Positions 36,090 to 47,852 of a DNA stretch of 64,000 nt are shown here, one piece after another. The position numbers and the translations under genes are program-made. Source of the stretch: Telopea speciosissima (Eukaryota > Streptophyta > Magnoliopsida > Proteales > Proteaceae); NCBI RefSeq assembly GCF_018873765.1, contig NC_057925.1, positions 59,470,970-59,534,969 on the forward strand, read 5' to 3'. The notes under the pieces were generated by a model that had not been told where the DNA came from, ran no database searches, and saw only the letters and a program-made list of their open reading frames with translations. Positions within the stretch are counted from its first letter, which is position 1. Each line of letters begins with the position of its first letter.

Positions 36090-39000
36090 GATGGTGGGGT
36101 TTTCAATTGCTTAATGCCTCAATGGGACTGAAGGGGACAGTTGAAAGTAACTTAACCTTGAGTTTATATTTAATGGAGGGAGGTGGGGGTCCAATGAGGG
36201 TTGGAGTTAATGGAACTTTTTAGCTTTATCCTATGCTTCCAAATTCCAATGCTTGTTGGGTTTCTATTTTCCATATATAGACATGAGAATTATTTTACTT
36301 TTCACTGCCAATCCCATTGACAGAAATGTTCAAACTTGTCTCTTCCAAATGACAATTATAACCTAAGGCCCTCAGGCCATGTCTTAATCAGCCTTTATTT
36401 GTTCCATGCTGGTTAAAACTTGTGAAATAAACTTTAGCATCTTCACACCTTAGTACACAGATTATATTTCGGTTGAAAATAGAAAGCATTCACTTAAGCT
36501 ATATTTATGTATTTTCAGAATAGATTTTGGGTCTAAAATCTATTCCGAAATGTGAAAATATAGAAGAATCGGGTTTCAAAATGCGTTGTAGACCTAGAAT
36601 CTATTCCGAGTATACATAGTAAACATAGCCTTAGATGTATATGACATGATTAATAACTGAAAAACATCCATAAGATGACATCAGTTGTATTATGGTGTTG
36701 CATATGCTGTTACAACAACAAAAAAAATTTCTTTCTAATAAAAATCAGCTACTTTTGGTTCGAGATTTTGTATTTTCTCTTTTTTATGAATTATATTTAA
36801 TAAAGGAAGTACATTTGAGCGTTTTGAGTGATGGAAAGAATCCAACCATCCGATTTTGACAAAATGACATCCAAAAATTTTAAAATTGAAGGTGATTTTT
36901 TCATATTTTGTATTGCATATTAGTAAAATAGTTGTTTTATACAATTTCAATTGCTTCTATAACAAATGTCGTGAAATATTGTTGTCATTCAATTAAATGG
37001 ATCCAATTAGTCTCTTTTCTAACAAAAAGACAAGGTAAGGCGTTCAGTATTGAATTTTTTTTTGGTGTTGAATTGTGACAATGAAGTTCCTCTGGTTACT
37101 CTAATAAAACTGTTCTTTTTTTTGAGAAAATTTTTCATAAGAACCTCTTCATTCAAGGTGATTTCACGTTATGATTGGACTCTCAAAATAATGAATGTTA
37201 TCATTAATTCTTATTATCATACATTTTTTTAAGGCCTAAATTACCCTTTCTCAGTCCAATCGTAAGGTCAGATCTCATCAATTCAGAGGTTCTTTCTTCA
37301 CCATGTGTGATGGAATACTCAAGTTTTTTTCCACCTTTGTAGATAATAAAATTCACTAAAAGAGAAAGACAAAAATTACATAATTATTATTAGGTTTATA
37401 TATGTATAGGTGGGTTTGGGGTCCAATATATTTTTAGGGTAAAATTGTAATTATGTGGGGATTAGGGTTTTTAAAGTTTCCTATATATTATCTCTGTGAA
37501 AAGACCATTGAGTCCTTGACACAAATAAGGAAAATCACATTATGAGGTGCAGAGTCCTGGAGAGTATATTTTTGACTTAGTAAAAAAATCTTGTAGTTCT
37601 ATAAGGTAAATATAGAGGCTTTTGTGTCAAACTACGTTAAGTCTATCATGTTGTGTGTGATTGTTTACTTTATTTTGTCTTCATGATCATATATATTCAA
37701 TCTCAACAAGTAATCACCTGCATAACCAATAATTCGATTAGGGTTTTGGAATTTCAAAAGTAAAACCATATTTTGAAGCACATCTTGAGACTTGAACAAA
37801 GAGAATTCCCTCTTGAGATGGCCAAATTCCTCCAGCATGGCATATAGATCCACTTAAATGGACCACTCACAATTCCATTATCTATAAAATGACAAAAGGA
37901 AAACCATAAAAATAATTTCTGCTTCTTTAGGTATACTCTTCTGGTTTTGGTTCTGAGGAGGCAAGAAACCAAAAGAGAATAGTGGCCCAGTAGGAGGCAG
38001 TAGGTGGGGAAGAGGAAGACATTAGATTAGATTAGACAAATACATCGACTGCTAAAAGCTGATACTGAGTCAACTTCTGGGTTTCCAGCCATTCAAAATT
38101 GGGTTCTTTTCCAAATTCAGGACCCAAAAATGAACCTAGCTGCTGGCAGGATTTAAAACTACAGAATTGGGGACACTTTGACGGTGTTTGGTATACATTT
38201 ATGGAATACATTCTAGGTCGACTTTGCATTCTCGAATGATAATGCTCGAGAATAGGAAATCAAATCTCTATCGATTTTGATTTTAATTTTGATTTGGAAT
38301 CAAATCGATTTGGATCGATCGGCACCAGACAAAATGTGTCCTTAACCCTAGAAATTCAGTATCTATCAATTCTAATCGTAGTTAGTTAAAATGGGAATGT
38401 CAAAAAAAAACTTTGTTCAGTCGTGTATAAATTAAAAAACGATTCATTTTTTACCCGATACTCTTGATTCATATCGATATCAAATATCGACAATACTCGA
38501 GAATATCGATACGTATCGACCAATACGAGCCCTTTATCTATGATCTCAATTCTTAGAACACAACACTACTAGCTGGGTTTAGCTTTTTAAGAACCAAACA
38601 TTGATGAGAGCATTCATTTCCACCATACTCATTGAAGAGGAAAAGGCTTTTACGTCCGACATGTATATGGAATAAAAGCTCAACCACTTCTCAAGTCCGA
38701 AACTGAACTGTCACGGAGAAGGTAAACTGTTCGTAGCTGGACCCAACTCACGGGTCACACGGGTCCAACTTCCCTAGTGGAAATGGGTCGAGTGGCCCAC
38801 AGCCTACAAAATAAGCATGGAAGTGAGTGCCACGTCGATGCTGACGTCATTCTCTGCCCCAGTTCTCCCGCAATGGACTTCTGATGTCCACGAAAGCTAA
38901 AACTGCTTTCATTCGTCACCCTGAGAGGGATAGAAGCCATGATGGGGCCCATTCAGTGACAAAGGAGAGAGAGAGAGAGAGAGAATGTGATTCTGTGGTG

Positions 39001-40520
39001 GACAGACGAGAGTGTGACTGTGTGAGTCTGTGAGAGGTTCATTCCCATAAGCTCAACTCAGTGAGTGAGACGTTTCTATGTCACATGGTATCGGCACTGA
39101 TAGCGTATCGATCAGGTATCAGTGTCAATAATAGCTGATATGGATATGAATCTGTCGATATGATTGTTTCTGCTCTGTTACCAATTGCTAAAACCTATCG
39201 TCTCACACATTATCTAGATTTTTTATAATTTATAGTCTAATCTAAAAGTGTCAATCGATCGGTTCAATCCGGTTTAGTTGAGTTGAATAAATTTTCAAGT
39301 TGGTATTGTATCAAACCGAAACAAAATCGTGAAACCAAAGTTCATTTCGATCAGTTTAAATTTGTTTTGTTTTTTTATCAGATTGGCTTAATGGCTCGCT
39401 CCGTTATCGGGAAGTTATTGGTTTGGTTTTGATTTTTCATATAAACATAATGGAAATGATTTTTTAATCAAATTTTTTTCAGTTTTTTGGTCGGTTCCTT
39501 TTGGTTTTGGTTTCTACCGGTTTCATAAAAAACCAAAACAAAACCAAACCGATAAGGGTTTGAATCTCGATCACTTTCAGTTGATTCGACCGGTTTGAAC
39601 AGGAAAAAGATACCACTAGCCTTAGCCTTAGCCTTAGAGCACAAAAATACAAATAAACAAACTGATTTGATGGGCATTGAACAACATACACTGAACTTGG
39701 GCTCAGTTTGCATCATCTTCATTAATGGTAACGTGAGACAAACAGATCCAGTGTTCCCCCTGGTACGTTCTTCCCTGACTTAGCAACCTGTCATTGCTGA
39801 TTAGAATACCCATCTATCTCTAATTTTAATATGGGCTGCAAATTGATGGGCTTTTATATTTGTATTGACTTGGGCTAAAATGCTTCTTGGGCTTTTATAT
39901 CCGAGCCAGCCCAGGTTTTAAAATGTATGCGTTTGGGCTGGGTTCTATCTTGTTTGGTTGCACTGGGGTGGAGTGATAACATAAGTACATAACCCTCAAT
40001 TTTAATTGATCTAATACAGAACGTACTTGGAGTTCCTATAAACATCTTCTACAACAAATCCTGAGTATCACTATTCAATTTGGTAGTCTGATACAAAGAA
40101 AACCTAGTGATTCTTACTATTTCCCAATTTTGACATTAGACAAAGGATGCCACCCGCTTCAAGTAAGCAGGCAGCCTTGCGCTTCAGGTAAGCGGGCAGC
40201 CTTGACCAATGGGCGGGGTGGGATGGAAAGGGCATGGTGGTTCTTCCCAACCACCCATGGGGGGTGAGAGATAGAGAGAGGTAAAATTTACCCCAAAATA
40301 AATGAATAATATTTTACATAGTGAGATTGAGTGAAAAAACACTCCAACTAATGTTAGAAAAATATTTTTGTAACCCTATCCCCATGACCTATGTATAGGT
40401 TTTCCGATCCCAAGATTCAAAGTTACACCTTAGGATTGGATCATGAGCTTGGACTTGGACTTGGACTATCATTTCTGTAGAATTCGCAGCAAAACCACTA
40501 TTAATAGCTATAATATACTT
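36090..40520. other. intergenic DNA, no gene seen
   Basis: Mostly AT-rich. It contains an inverted pair at about 36505-36630 ('tctaaaatctattccg' / 'agacctagaatctattcc'), an LTR-like stretch at about 37380-37709 ending 'atatattcaatctcaaca', a half copy of MITE family D at 38188, a (GA)n run at 38966-38983, and TATCGG words at 38470 and 39090. No coding segment was recognised. Confidence 0.45.
40155..40203 (+). repeat. 24-bp tandem duplication
   Basis: 'gcttcaagtaagcaggcag' plus 'ccttg' is followed by 'gcttcaggtaagcgggcag' plus 'ccttg'. Confidence 0.85.
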
Positions 40521-40529
40521 TTTATCTTT

Positions 40530-40598
40530 CTATTATCTCTTATAGGTTCCATGTAGCCGATCCCATTAAGTTAGGACAAGGCTTGGATGTTGTTGTAG
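40530..40598 (+). mobile_element. LINE 3' end, very short
   Basis: 'ttccatgtagccgatcccattaagtt' (split here as two words: 'ttccatgtagccgat' and 'cccattaagttaggac') and 'aaggcttggatgttgttg' match the end of the LINE at 9139-9612. Only the last 70 bases are present, a usual result of aborted reverse transcription. Confidence 0.75.
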
Positions 40599-41900
40599 AA
40601 ACCCAACCCCCCAACCCCCCTCTCAAACAATCACTAGGGTTGGGGAAGACTGTTGCCACATGTATACCTGCCCTAACAATCATCTGTAGCCATTTAGCTG
40701 CAACCGAGTAAGATCTGTTGTTTTACTAGCCTTAAATTGTTAAACCTTCTAAAGCAAATAAGGAAGGGTCTGTCCACAAAGGGAAAGGCAGGAAAATTAA
40801 ACATTAGCGTCTCACAAACATTGCCAAAGAAGCCTGAGTCCTATGACAGATAGCTACATTTACAAGTCAGTTTAACACACCTTAACAATTCTAGTTACCA
40901 ACACTACTTCACAATTCAAGTAACCAACTTAAAAGCCATAACTGGGAATTAGATATTTGCAACCAAAATAAGCTTTAAGACTTGGACAGCATGGGTTGAG
41001 TTTTTATTTTGTACGCTTGACCAAGTACCAAAACCTAGCAACCAGGGTCAGAAAATTTGTAACTTCAGTGGAAACTAGTGCAAGAGAGATGCCTCACAAA
41101 AACAAGGGTTGGGGAATACCAATAAACCTCTATCTAATTAGCAGTTTGTTCCTCCAAGTTACAGAGTACAACCAATGTTTAAAAACTCAGAAACAGGCAT
41201 CAAATTGGTGTCCATAAATTCAGATTCAAATCAGTCAGAATTGGCCAAAAAGGAGTATAGAACCCTTCACATCTAACATGTTTGAAATACCAAGCAAGTG
41301 AGTTCTCAACACTTTTGCTTTGGTGGTAAGGCATAAACTACACCACTCAAATTAAGATTCTTTTTTAAATAAACTAATGAAATATGACTATGAAGTATGA
41401 ACAATCTGACAGGAAATTACAATATTTCCCGACTGTTGTGGGACTCATTTTGCTTTTTGAGTCTTTAAATTGCAAGTCTTAACGCCAATATTGAAACCAG
41501 TATTTTTTGCTTCCAGCTTCTTCCATTGAATAATTATAAGTCCTTAGAATTCGCAAATATTCTTCCTCAAACAAAATATATCGGTAAGAACATGGTATCA
41601 GTTTCCATGGTGATAATGTAATAAGACCATAGAAATGCAACAGCAATTGCCAGTATGAATCCGATTTTTTGAAACCATGGGAATATCACAAAATTAGAAC
41701 CATGAGATAAGGTTTTTGTTTTGATGGTAAAAGAAAGTACCAGAAAATGAAATTTTCCTACTTTGATCAATCCAGTTTTTGTTGTACAAAATCAAAAGAA
41801 ATAGGATTCAATCTCTACTAAGCCAGTTTGAATCCCATTTTTTGAAACCATGGGAATATCACAAAAATTGGGAAGATCATGATTATTACCACTAACATTC

Positions 41901-42210
41901 CTAGAGAGTAGAAGAGCTGACATAAAACAGATAATTGGTCTTCCAAACGGGAAGATCACTCATTTGATGAACACTAGCAAGCAACGCAACACTCTTAGAG
42001 GGCAGAATAGCTGATATAAAACAGATAATTGCTTTTCAAAACGGAAAACCACTCATTTGTATAGCAAAAAGAAGACCACTCTTTTGGTGAACATTAGCAA
42101 GCAACGCAACAGTCTTAGAGAGCAGATGAGCCGAGAAAAAACAGATAATTGGTCTTCAAAGGGAGATCACTCATTTGATGAACATTAGCAAGCAACACAA
42201 TAGTCTGCAC
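41901..42210 (+). repeat. tandem repeat, about 100 bp x 3
   Basis: Each unit has 'gcaagcaacgcaaca', 'cttagag', 'aaacagataattg' and 'accactcatttg' or 'atcactcatttg' in that order. The units differ by small indels. It lies about 0.8 kb beyond the stop codon of the - strand gene at 42969. Confidence 0.85.
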
Positions 42211-42968
42211 AAGCACATTAAAGCAGCAAAGCAACTACTCAAGCCACTGCATGATCAGACATTATTACTTGCATTTGGTTTCCTTTCCTTTCTCTAATTT
42301 CCCCCTTCCCATCATCTTGATTCTCAAAGCAATGCTAGCAGCCATGAACTTCAGTATCTGTTCCGCCCCCCCTCCCCCCAAAAAAAAAAAAAAAATTTTT
42401 ATGTGGACAGGTAGACCCATAGGTCCTTGCTCACATATCAAGTATCAGCCCAATAGAGTTTTGGAGCACAGTTCAAAATTCAGCAACATATCAAATCATG
42501 AGGAACAACAAAAATCTAAGTTCCACTGTCTATGTATAAATTTCAAAACCAAAAAGATCAATCACCGAGCTATAGTCAATGTTTTTTCTTACTATACTTA
42601 TGAATGTCCAATTTGACAAATTCTCATCAATCAAATTTTCATCAGGAAGGATAGATCAAGTAAATAGCAGGCACCTAATTCCATCAAATAGGACATTTGG
42701 AAAAATCCACAGATGCTCACATTGAGGCACACATACAAGTAAATCAAGCCATAAAAGAAACAATTCTCTTTTACCCAATGAGCTAGACTTATGATAATGG
42801 ATTTTACAAATCATAAATTGCAAAAATTTCAGACCCAAATAAATGTTTCAGAAAATAGAAAGGATCAGCAATATGTATGGTATAAACGTTTCAGAAAATA
42901 CAAATTGTCATAGAATCAAATGTAATGTGCCAAATTGAAGTCTTAAACATAGAAATTAGAAAACAATT

Positions 42969-43355
42969 TTAAGCTTCAAATTGTAAGCCTAAGAACTGTG
43001 CAAGTACACAATGCCTATCTTCAACCTTTCCCTGAACCCTTAAATTGTAGAATGCCATAAGTGAATTGATTTTGGGTCCTTTGATGTTGAACATCACATC
43101 ATTCTTCGTGAGAGGAGCATCTGGTGGAAGGTCTCCATTTTTGTTTCTCAGCCATTCAATAGTTGTCTCCGGGTTAGCCTGGGAATTATGAGTTCTTGCA
43201 TACCTATTAAATTCAATGGAATCCATCTGCACAAAAATCTCATCCAGAACGTCTGTAATGTTGTTCATGCCCTCATGCATAATCGTATTAGAGGCAACGA
43301 AATCCTGACGAAGTACCTCCAAAGCCTCTAGTATTTGCTTACGTTCGTCTGCCAT
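42969..43355 (-). CDS. uncharacterised 128-residue plant protein
   Basis: A single coding exon from ATG at 43355 to TAA at 42969. I do not recognise a named family. The N-terminal half (about residues 1-55) looks like an amphipathic helix or coiled coil with regular hydrophobic spacing (ILEALEVLRQDFV, MNNITDVLDEIFVQMDSIE). The C-terminal part (about 70-128) is a compact segment with WLRNKNGDLPPDAPLT, INSLMAFYNL and VEDRHCVLAQFLGLQ. No signal peptide or membrane segment is seen. A good acceptor (tttgtatag) sits three bases before the ATG, and a GC-richer leader with matching donors lies at 44276-44580, so the gene has a leader intron of about 0.9-1.1 kb. That splicing layout and the clean frame argue for a real gene. 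I recall short plant and transposon-adjacent proteins with a similar 'FYNL..G..E.R...L..FLG' ending, but not firmly. Confidence 0.7.
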   Translation of the reverse strand: MADERKQILEALEVLRQDFVASNTIMHEGMNNITDVLDEIFVQMDSIEFNRYARTHNSQANPETTIEWLRNKNGDLPPDAPLTKNDVMFNIKGPKINSLMAFYNLRVQGKVEDRHCVLAQFLGLQFEA

Positions 43356-43358
43356 AAC

Positions 43359-44432
43359 CTATACAAAACAACTCAATCAACAATCAAAATGGGAAAGTTA
43401 TATTATTAGCAAATGAAATAAAATTAAAAAAATAAAGGGAGTAAACCTAAAATTTGCCGAAAATGAAAGTGATTAATGGTATGGTTGGAGGGGTAAAGAA
43501 GAGAGGAAGGAGATGATGCCCAAGATGAGGTTTTCACATGGCTTGGTTAAAACTTAAAACCTAAAACCCCCGCCCTTCTAACCAATTCAACAAATGGATG
43601 GAAATCAAACTCAACCACCCCGCCCAAAAGCACACGATCCGTGTGCTTAGTTTCAATTGGCCTACTAAGGGATGCAAGTTTGGCCATATCGGCCCGAACC
43701 CGCCCTGAGTTCGAACACGGCCGAGGACAGGTTAGAGCCAGAAATTCATGACCCTGAGTCAGGGTCGGACAGGTCGGGATTGAGACCTCGGACTCAGTCC
43801 GATCCTAATTTTAACCCTGATTTTGCCTCTTTCTCTTGACCTTGATTATATATAATGATATAGAGTCAGTAAATACAAAAATTAAAAATGAAAAGAAAAG
43901 ACCTCTCCAAAGTCCATCCAAATGTAATCAAGAGGGCGGCCCAATCAAAAGTTCAAAACCATTCATAAATATGAAATATTTACAAGTTGTGATTACTTCA
44001 TTTTAATCTAATAAAGAATTGAATTAATCCAATAAAGAAATCATTTAATTCTATAAAAAATAAATAAATAAATAAATAAATAAATAAAGAAAGACAAGAT
44101 TGACTGAAGACAAAAGAACTGTTTGTTACTCCCCAGTCTTCTATAGAAACAAACAAAAGAACATACAAGGCTGGAGACACTAGTGGAGAGTGGAGAGTGG
44201 AGAGTGGAGAGTGGAGCGGCTAGAAGGGGTTTAGATTTAGAAGGAAAAAAAGAAGAAAAAAACAGACAATACTTACAAGGCTGGAGATGTCGCCGCCTCG
44301 CCGGACGCCGGTGGAGGTTGAGGCTGGACCGCTGGAGATGGAGACGTCGATGGAGAGTGGAGAAGTTAGAAGGGGTTTAGGTTTAGAAGGAAGAACGGAA
44401 AAAAAAAAAAAAAAAAAAAACACAATACTTAC
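43359..44432 (-). other. leader intron of the - strand gene
   Basis: The acceptor AG is at 43359-43360 on the - strand. Two equal donors, both GTAAGTATTG, are at 44432-44423 and 44276-44267, because the leader exon end is duplicated. An ATAA repeat (44060-44088) lies inside. Confidence 0.55.
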
Positions 44433-44515
44433 AAGGTACAAGGCTGGAGTTGTCGCGGCCTCGCCGGAGTCGCCGGACGCCGGTGGAACCTTCTGGGACT
44501 GAGAGGGAAGTGAGG
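44183..44515 (-). repeat. tandem duplication of a leader exon and its splice donor
   Basis: Two units, about 44183-44345 and 44350-44515 in + coordinates, share 'gaaggggtttag(a/g)tttagaagg', 'caatacttacaagg', 'ggctggag(a/t)tgtcgc' and 'ccggacgccggtgga'. On the - strand each reads as a GC-rich exon end followed by the donor GTAAGTATTG. Unit 2 contains an A run of about 22 where unit 1 has mixed purines. 'gtggaga' minisatellite units sit at the edge. Confidence 0.8.
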
Positions 44516-44640
44516 TCGCGACAGTCGTGACTCGTGAGTCGCCGCTGCTTCTATCTCTTTCGCAGAATCTCTTTTTTTTCTTCTCTTTTCGGTCAAATGG
44601 GTTATGGGTGAGAGTTTTTACCAAAAATAAAAAAAGGTTA
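44516..44640 (-). promoter_or_regulatory. probable leader start/promoter of the - strand gene
   Basis: Upstream of the duplicated exon on the - strand are TC/GA-rich stretches and no further coding content. The start site is not resolved. Confidence 0.3.
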
Positions 44641-44865
44641 TGGGTGAGAGTGAGACGATGAGACAGGTGAGATCGATTTAGGTTTTGTTTTTCCTATTTT
44701 TTAAGACATGATTCCATGCTTGTCAGAGCATGGAACCAAAACCATAAAAGCAATAAAATTATGGCAATTAAAATAACTTAAACAACATAAAAAAAATAAA
44801 AATACAGAAAAAAAAAGGAGCATAAGACGCCCACTTGCCTTGCTCTTGTAAAACCGGAATTTTTT

Positions 44866-45026
44866 TCCTCTATGGTTTGCTGACCGGTGCAGTTTCCTAG
44901 TTCCTCTCACAAGAGGGGAGTGGATCCCACCCGAGGCAAAGTGTTGGTCAGCTACCTCAAGTGGGTCCCACATCCCCTCTTGTGAGAGGAACTAGGGAAC
45001 CGCATCGGTCAGCAAACCGTAGAGGA
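44866..45026. mobile_element. foldback MITE, family A (long-armed copy)
   Basis: Arms of about 65 bases: left 'tcctctatggtttgctgacc'...'gttcctctcacaagagggga'; right 'tcccctcttgtgagaggaac'...'ggtcagcaaaccgtagagga'. They are nearly perfect complements around a short centre. Confidence 0.9.
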
Positions 45027-45194
45027 TAATGATTCTATAAAACCGCCTTGGCCATGGCGATGCCTTGATGACTATGCCCATTTTATCCATCTATGTTTCA
45101 CGTCTTTGATTAACACTTATAACGTGTTACCAAAAAAACATAGATCAGCCCAAGTTTGGGTCATGCGGAAACGTCTTAAAAACATCATCATTTT

Positions 45195-45488
45195 GCCAAT
45201 ATTACCCAAAAGAGAGATTGTCACTATTTTATCTCATAGTTTGAGCCACTCAAAAGTGTAATGAGTAATCCAACTCTAACGTCATGGAGGATCGATCGCA
45301 AGACACCTTTCTTTGTCTGACGAGAATGAACCTTTGCCAATATTGCCCAAAAGAGAGATTTTGGTTTTTTTTATCTCATAGTTTGATCCACTCAAAAGTG
45401 TAATGACTAATCCAACTCTAGTGTCATGGAGGAGTGACCATACAAAACACCTTTCTTTGTCTGACGAGAACGAGCCTTTGAGCGAGTA
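45195..45488 (+). repeat. tandem duplication, about 145 bp x 2
   Basis: Copies at 45195-45334 and 45335-45488 share 'cccaaaagagagatt', 'tatctcatagtttga', 'cactcaaaagtgtaatga' and 'cctttctttgtctgacgag'. No coding content. Confidence 0.9.
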
Positions 45489-45625
45489 GAAAGAACAAGC
45501 CATAAACCAAGAATTTGTGATTCAAATTCTCTTGATCCGGTCTGTGTTATAATAGAATTATATCATATTTTATCTTATAGTACACACAAACTTCCGGAGT
45601 GGTCACAGCCTCATGGGTTTGAGAT

Positions 45626-45755
45626 GCGAGGCTTGGTGTAACGGTAAGGTTGCTCCATTTGTGACCAAGTGGTCACAGGTAAGGCTGCGTACATTATAAC
45701 TCTCTCCATACCTTGCAATAACGGGAGCCTCATGCACTAGGTACACTATTTTTAA
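45626..45755 (+). mobile_element. Au-type SINE with internal deletion
   Basis: It has 'gaggcttggtgtaacggtaa', 'ggttgctccatttgtgacc', 'aagtggtcacag', then jumps straight to 'gtaaggctgcgtacattata' and 'acgggagcctcatgcactag'. The usual B box and the following 30-40 bases are missing. Confidence 0.85.
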
Positions 45756-45811
45756 TACACTAACTTCTGAACTATACCTAAGCGAACAACAAAAAACATA
45801 AATGGTTTTTG

Positions 45812-45825
45812 TACACACACACACA

Positions 45826-45863
<38 letters not shown>
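45812..45863 (+). repeat. (AC)n-(TC)n compound microsatellite
   Basis: About 9 AC units run into about 17 TC units. Confidence 0.98.
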
Positions 45864-45866
<3 letters not shown>

Positions 45867-45954
45867 AATATGTTAGTGTTGAGTGTGTTACTATGTTGCT
45901 CGGTGCATGTGAACTATTTTATCCGATGTCTCCGAAGAGACGTTTTCCATACTT

Positions 45955-46255
45955 AGGCCTGATTTGGTATGATTTCTATTTCAATTTCAAGGGGTGATTT
46001 TTATCTTGGAAATTGTTTGGTTTGATTTTTACACCTATTTTCAATGAAATACAATTTCACTTTCTTGACCAAAAATCTATTTGTTGACTATTTCATGAAA
46101 TCAATCCAAAATTGAAATAGAAATAATACCAAATATAGCCTAAGAGATGATTTGGTATGATTTCTATTTCAATTTTATAGAGTGATTTATATTTGATAAT
46201 TGGGATGTTGTTTGGTTTTATTTCTTTGCCAATTTCACAGTGAACGTTTAATACG
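45955..46255. repeat. inverted/direct repeat 'ggtatgatttctatttcaat'
   Basis: 'ttggtatgatttctatttca' occurs at about 45964 and 46151, and its complement 'tgaaatagaaataataccaa' at about 46110-46130. The first and the inverted copy frame a MITE-like unit of about 190 bases, followed by a partial repeat. Confidence 0.6.
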
Positions 46256-46435
46256 CTTCGTACCAAAAAAAAACAAGAACATATAATACTGTTACACCCC
46301 ATTTCTACTTATAAAAATTATTTCAATTATGGATATCACCATCAAAGAGGGTCCCTTTTTTGAAATCGTCCATGAATATTTCGATTATAATGACTATCAA
46401 TTCAAGTCGGGTGACCTCATTTGTTATTATATATA

Positions 46436-47852
46436 GAGAAAATTACTTGGACACCCCCTGTACTATGGCCTAATTACTTACGATTACCAACGTTTGAAAC
46501 AATTACTTGACAGCCCCCGAAACCTGACGGTGTTAGTCTACTGTTAGTTTTTAATTGAAAATGTCCATTTTATCCTTATCACCTATTCACAAGAAAAGAA
46601 TGAATAAATTACCAAATAACCCTTCTTCTTCTTATTGCAAACAACCCAGAATATCCTACCGCCAGCCATTAAAAAAAGAAAATAGTGATTAAATTACTAA
46701 ATTACCCTTCTTCTTCTTATTACAAGCAACCCAGAATATCCTACCGTCGGCCATTAAAAAAAAACCCAAACCATTATTTTCGTTATGACGACGACAGAAT
46801 CTTTCTCTCACTCTCTTCGCCAAACCCCAAAAGATCACGCAAAATAGCAAATCCAAAGAACCAGCAGAGAGATATCGATTAACAGTCCACCAAAATAGGA
46901 AGAGAATCAGAATTAGAAGGTTTAAACTAGGGCTTAAACCAGCCAGCCAAATAGAACTTTAACCTGGATCGAGTGGAGCTCTCTAGAGAAAGAATAAACC
47001 CTTCGAATATGGGCCTGATCAAAAGAATACTTGCAGAGAAGTTGCACCTTGAGATTGCAGCAGAGAAAATCCTAAAACCAGTGAGCCGATATGAATCCCA
47101 AGAGAAAATTCCAGATCAAATAGATCTGTGTTCAACAGGCCTTCAAAGGCAGGTCTGAGTGCTTCTTGAGTGGGGCAGGAACAACCCTCCAAATCTCAGT
47201 CCTATTGGATGTATGATGGCTGAGATTCGGGTCTTCGAATATCCAACAGAAAACAGAAAATATATGTATGCACATATTAAAAAAAAAAAAAAGGGCAGCC
47301 ATGGCTGCTGCTTCAAGAACCGGCAATCAATGTGTTGTTTAAATATTTTTTTCAGCCCTTAACAATAAAAAATAAAGGAAGAAGAAGATGTCCAAAGTTT
47401 GTTGATTGTTTTCTAGGCAACAAAGGTAGCGGCATCTCAGCTTTTTTTTTTTTTGTACCTGAATCAACCATGAAAGAGATTTATTAGGGTTTGAATTTGA
47501 AGTCGATTAAGGGTTTTGGATTATTTTAGGGTTTGAATCTCAAATTGAATAAGGGTTTTGGGTTATTTTGATTTGAAATTTGGTTAAGAAAAAAAAATTT
47601 TCTTAAATCTTTTAGGGTTTGAATATGAAATCGGTGGGTTGTAAGGAGGAGAAGAAGAAGAGGGTAAAAGGGTCACTTCACTACCCTTTAAGGGTAGTTT
47701 AGGCATTACCAAAAATTTAACTGAGTAAACTAACGGATTTGACCTACTTGAAAGAAATGGTAAACTACAAGGGGTGTTCAAGTAATTGTTTCAAACGTTG
47801 GAGAAATTAAATAATTAGGCCATAGTACAGGGGGTGTCCAAGTAATTTTCCC
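46436..47852. mobile_element. Mutator-like nonautonomous element, nested in the LTR element
   Basis: The terminal inverted repeats are at least 40 bases at the tip and longer with gaps: left 'gaaaattacttggacacccc', 'ctgtactatggcctaatta'; right 'ttaggccatagtacaggggg', 'tgtccaagtaattttc'. Inner parts also match ('caagtaattgtttcaaacgt' / 'acgtttgaaacaattacttg'). The flanks tattatata and tattatcta agree in 8 of 9 bases, a probable worn 9-bp duplication. About 1.4 kb inside has no transposase. It contains a 100-base internal tandem duplication (about 46590-46765) and unrecognised frames (46973-47158). Confidence 0.75.

Noticed and set aside
37304..37709. A possible solo copia LTR ending 'caatctcaaca'
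   Set aside because: No target duplication or clear start was found, and the expected primer site does not follow; kept only as a remark.
41901..42210. A CRISPR-like pattern of repeats
   Set aside because: Units are about 100 bases with diverged borders and no constant spacer length; this is a plain tandem repeat in plant DNA.
44220..44624. A 134-residue open frame on the - strand
   Set aside because: It runs over the duplicated leader exon, splice donors and a homopolymer; low complexity (runs of Phe), no conserved protein seen.
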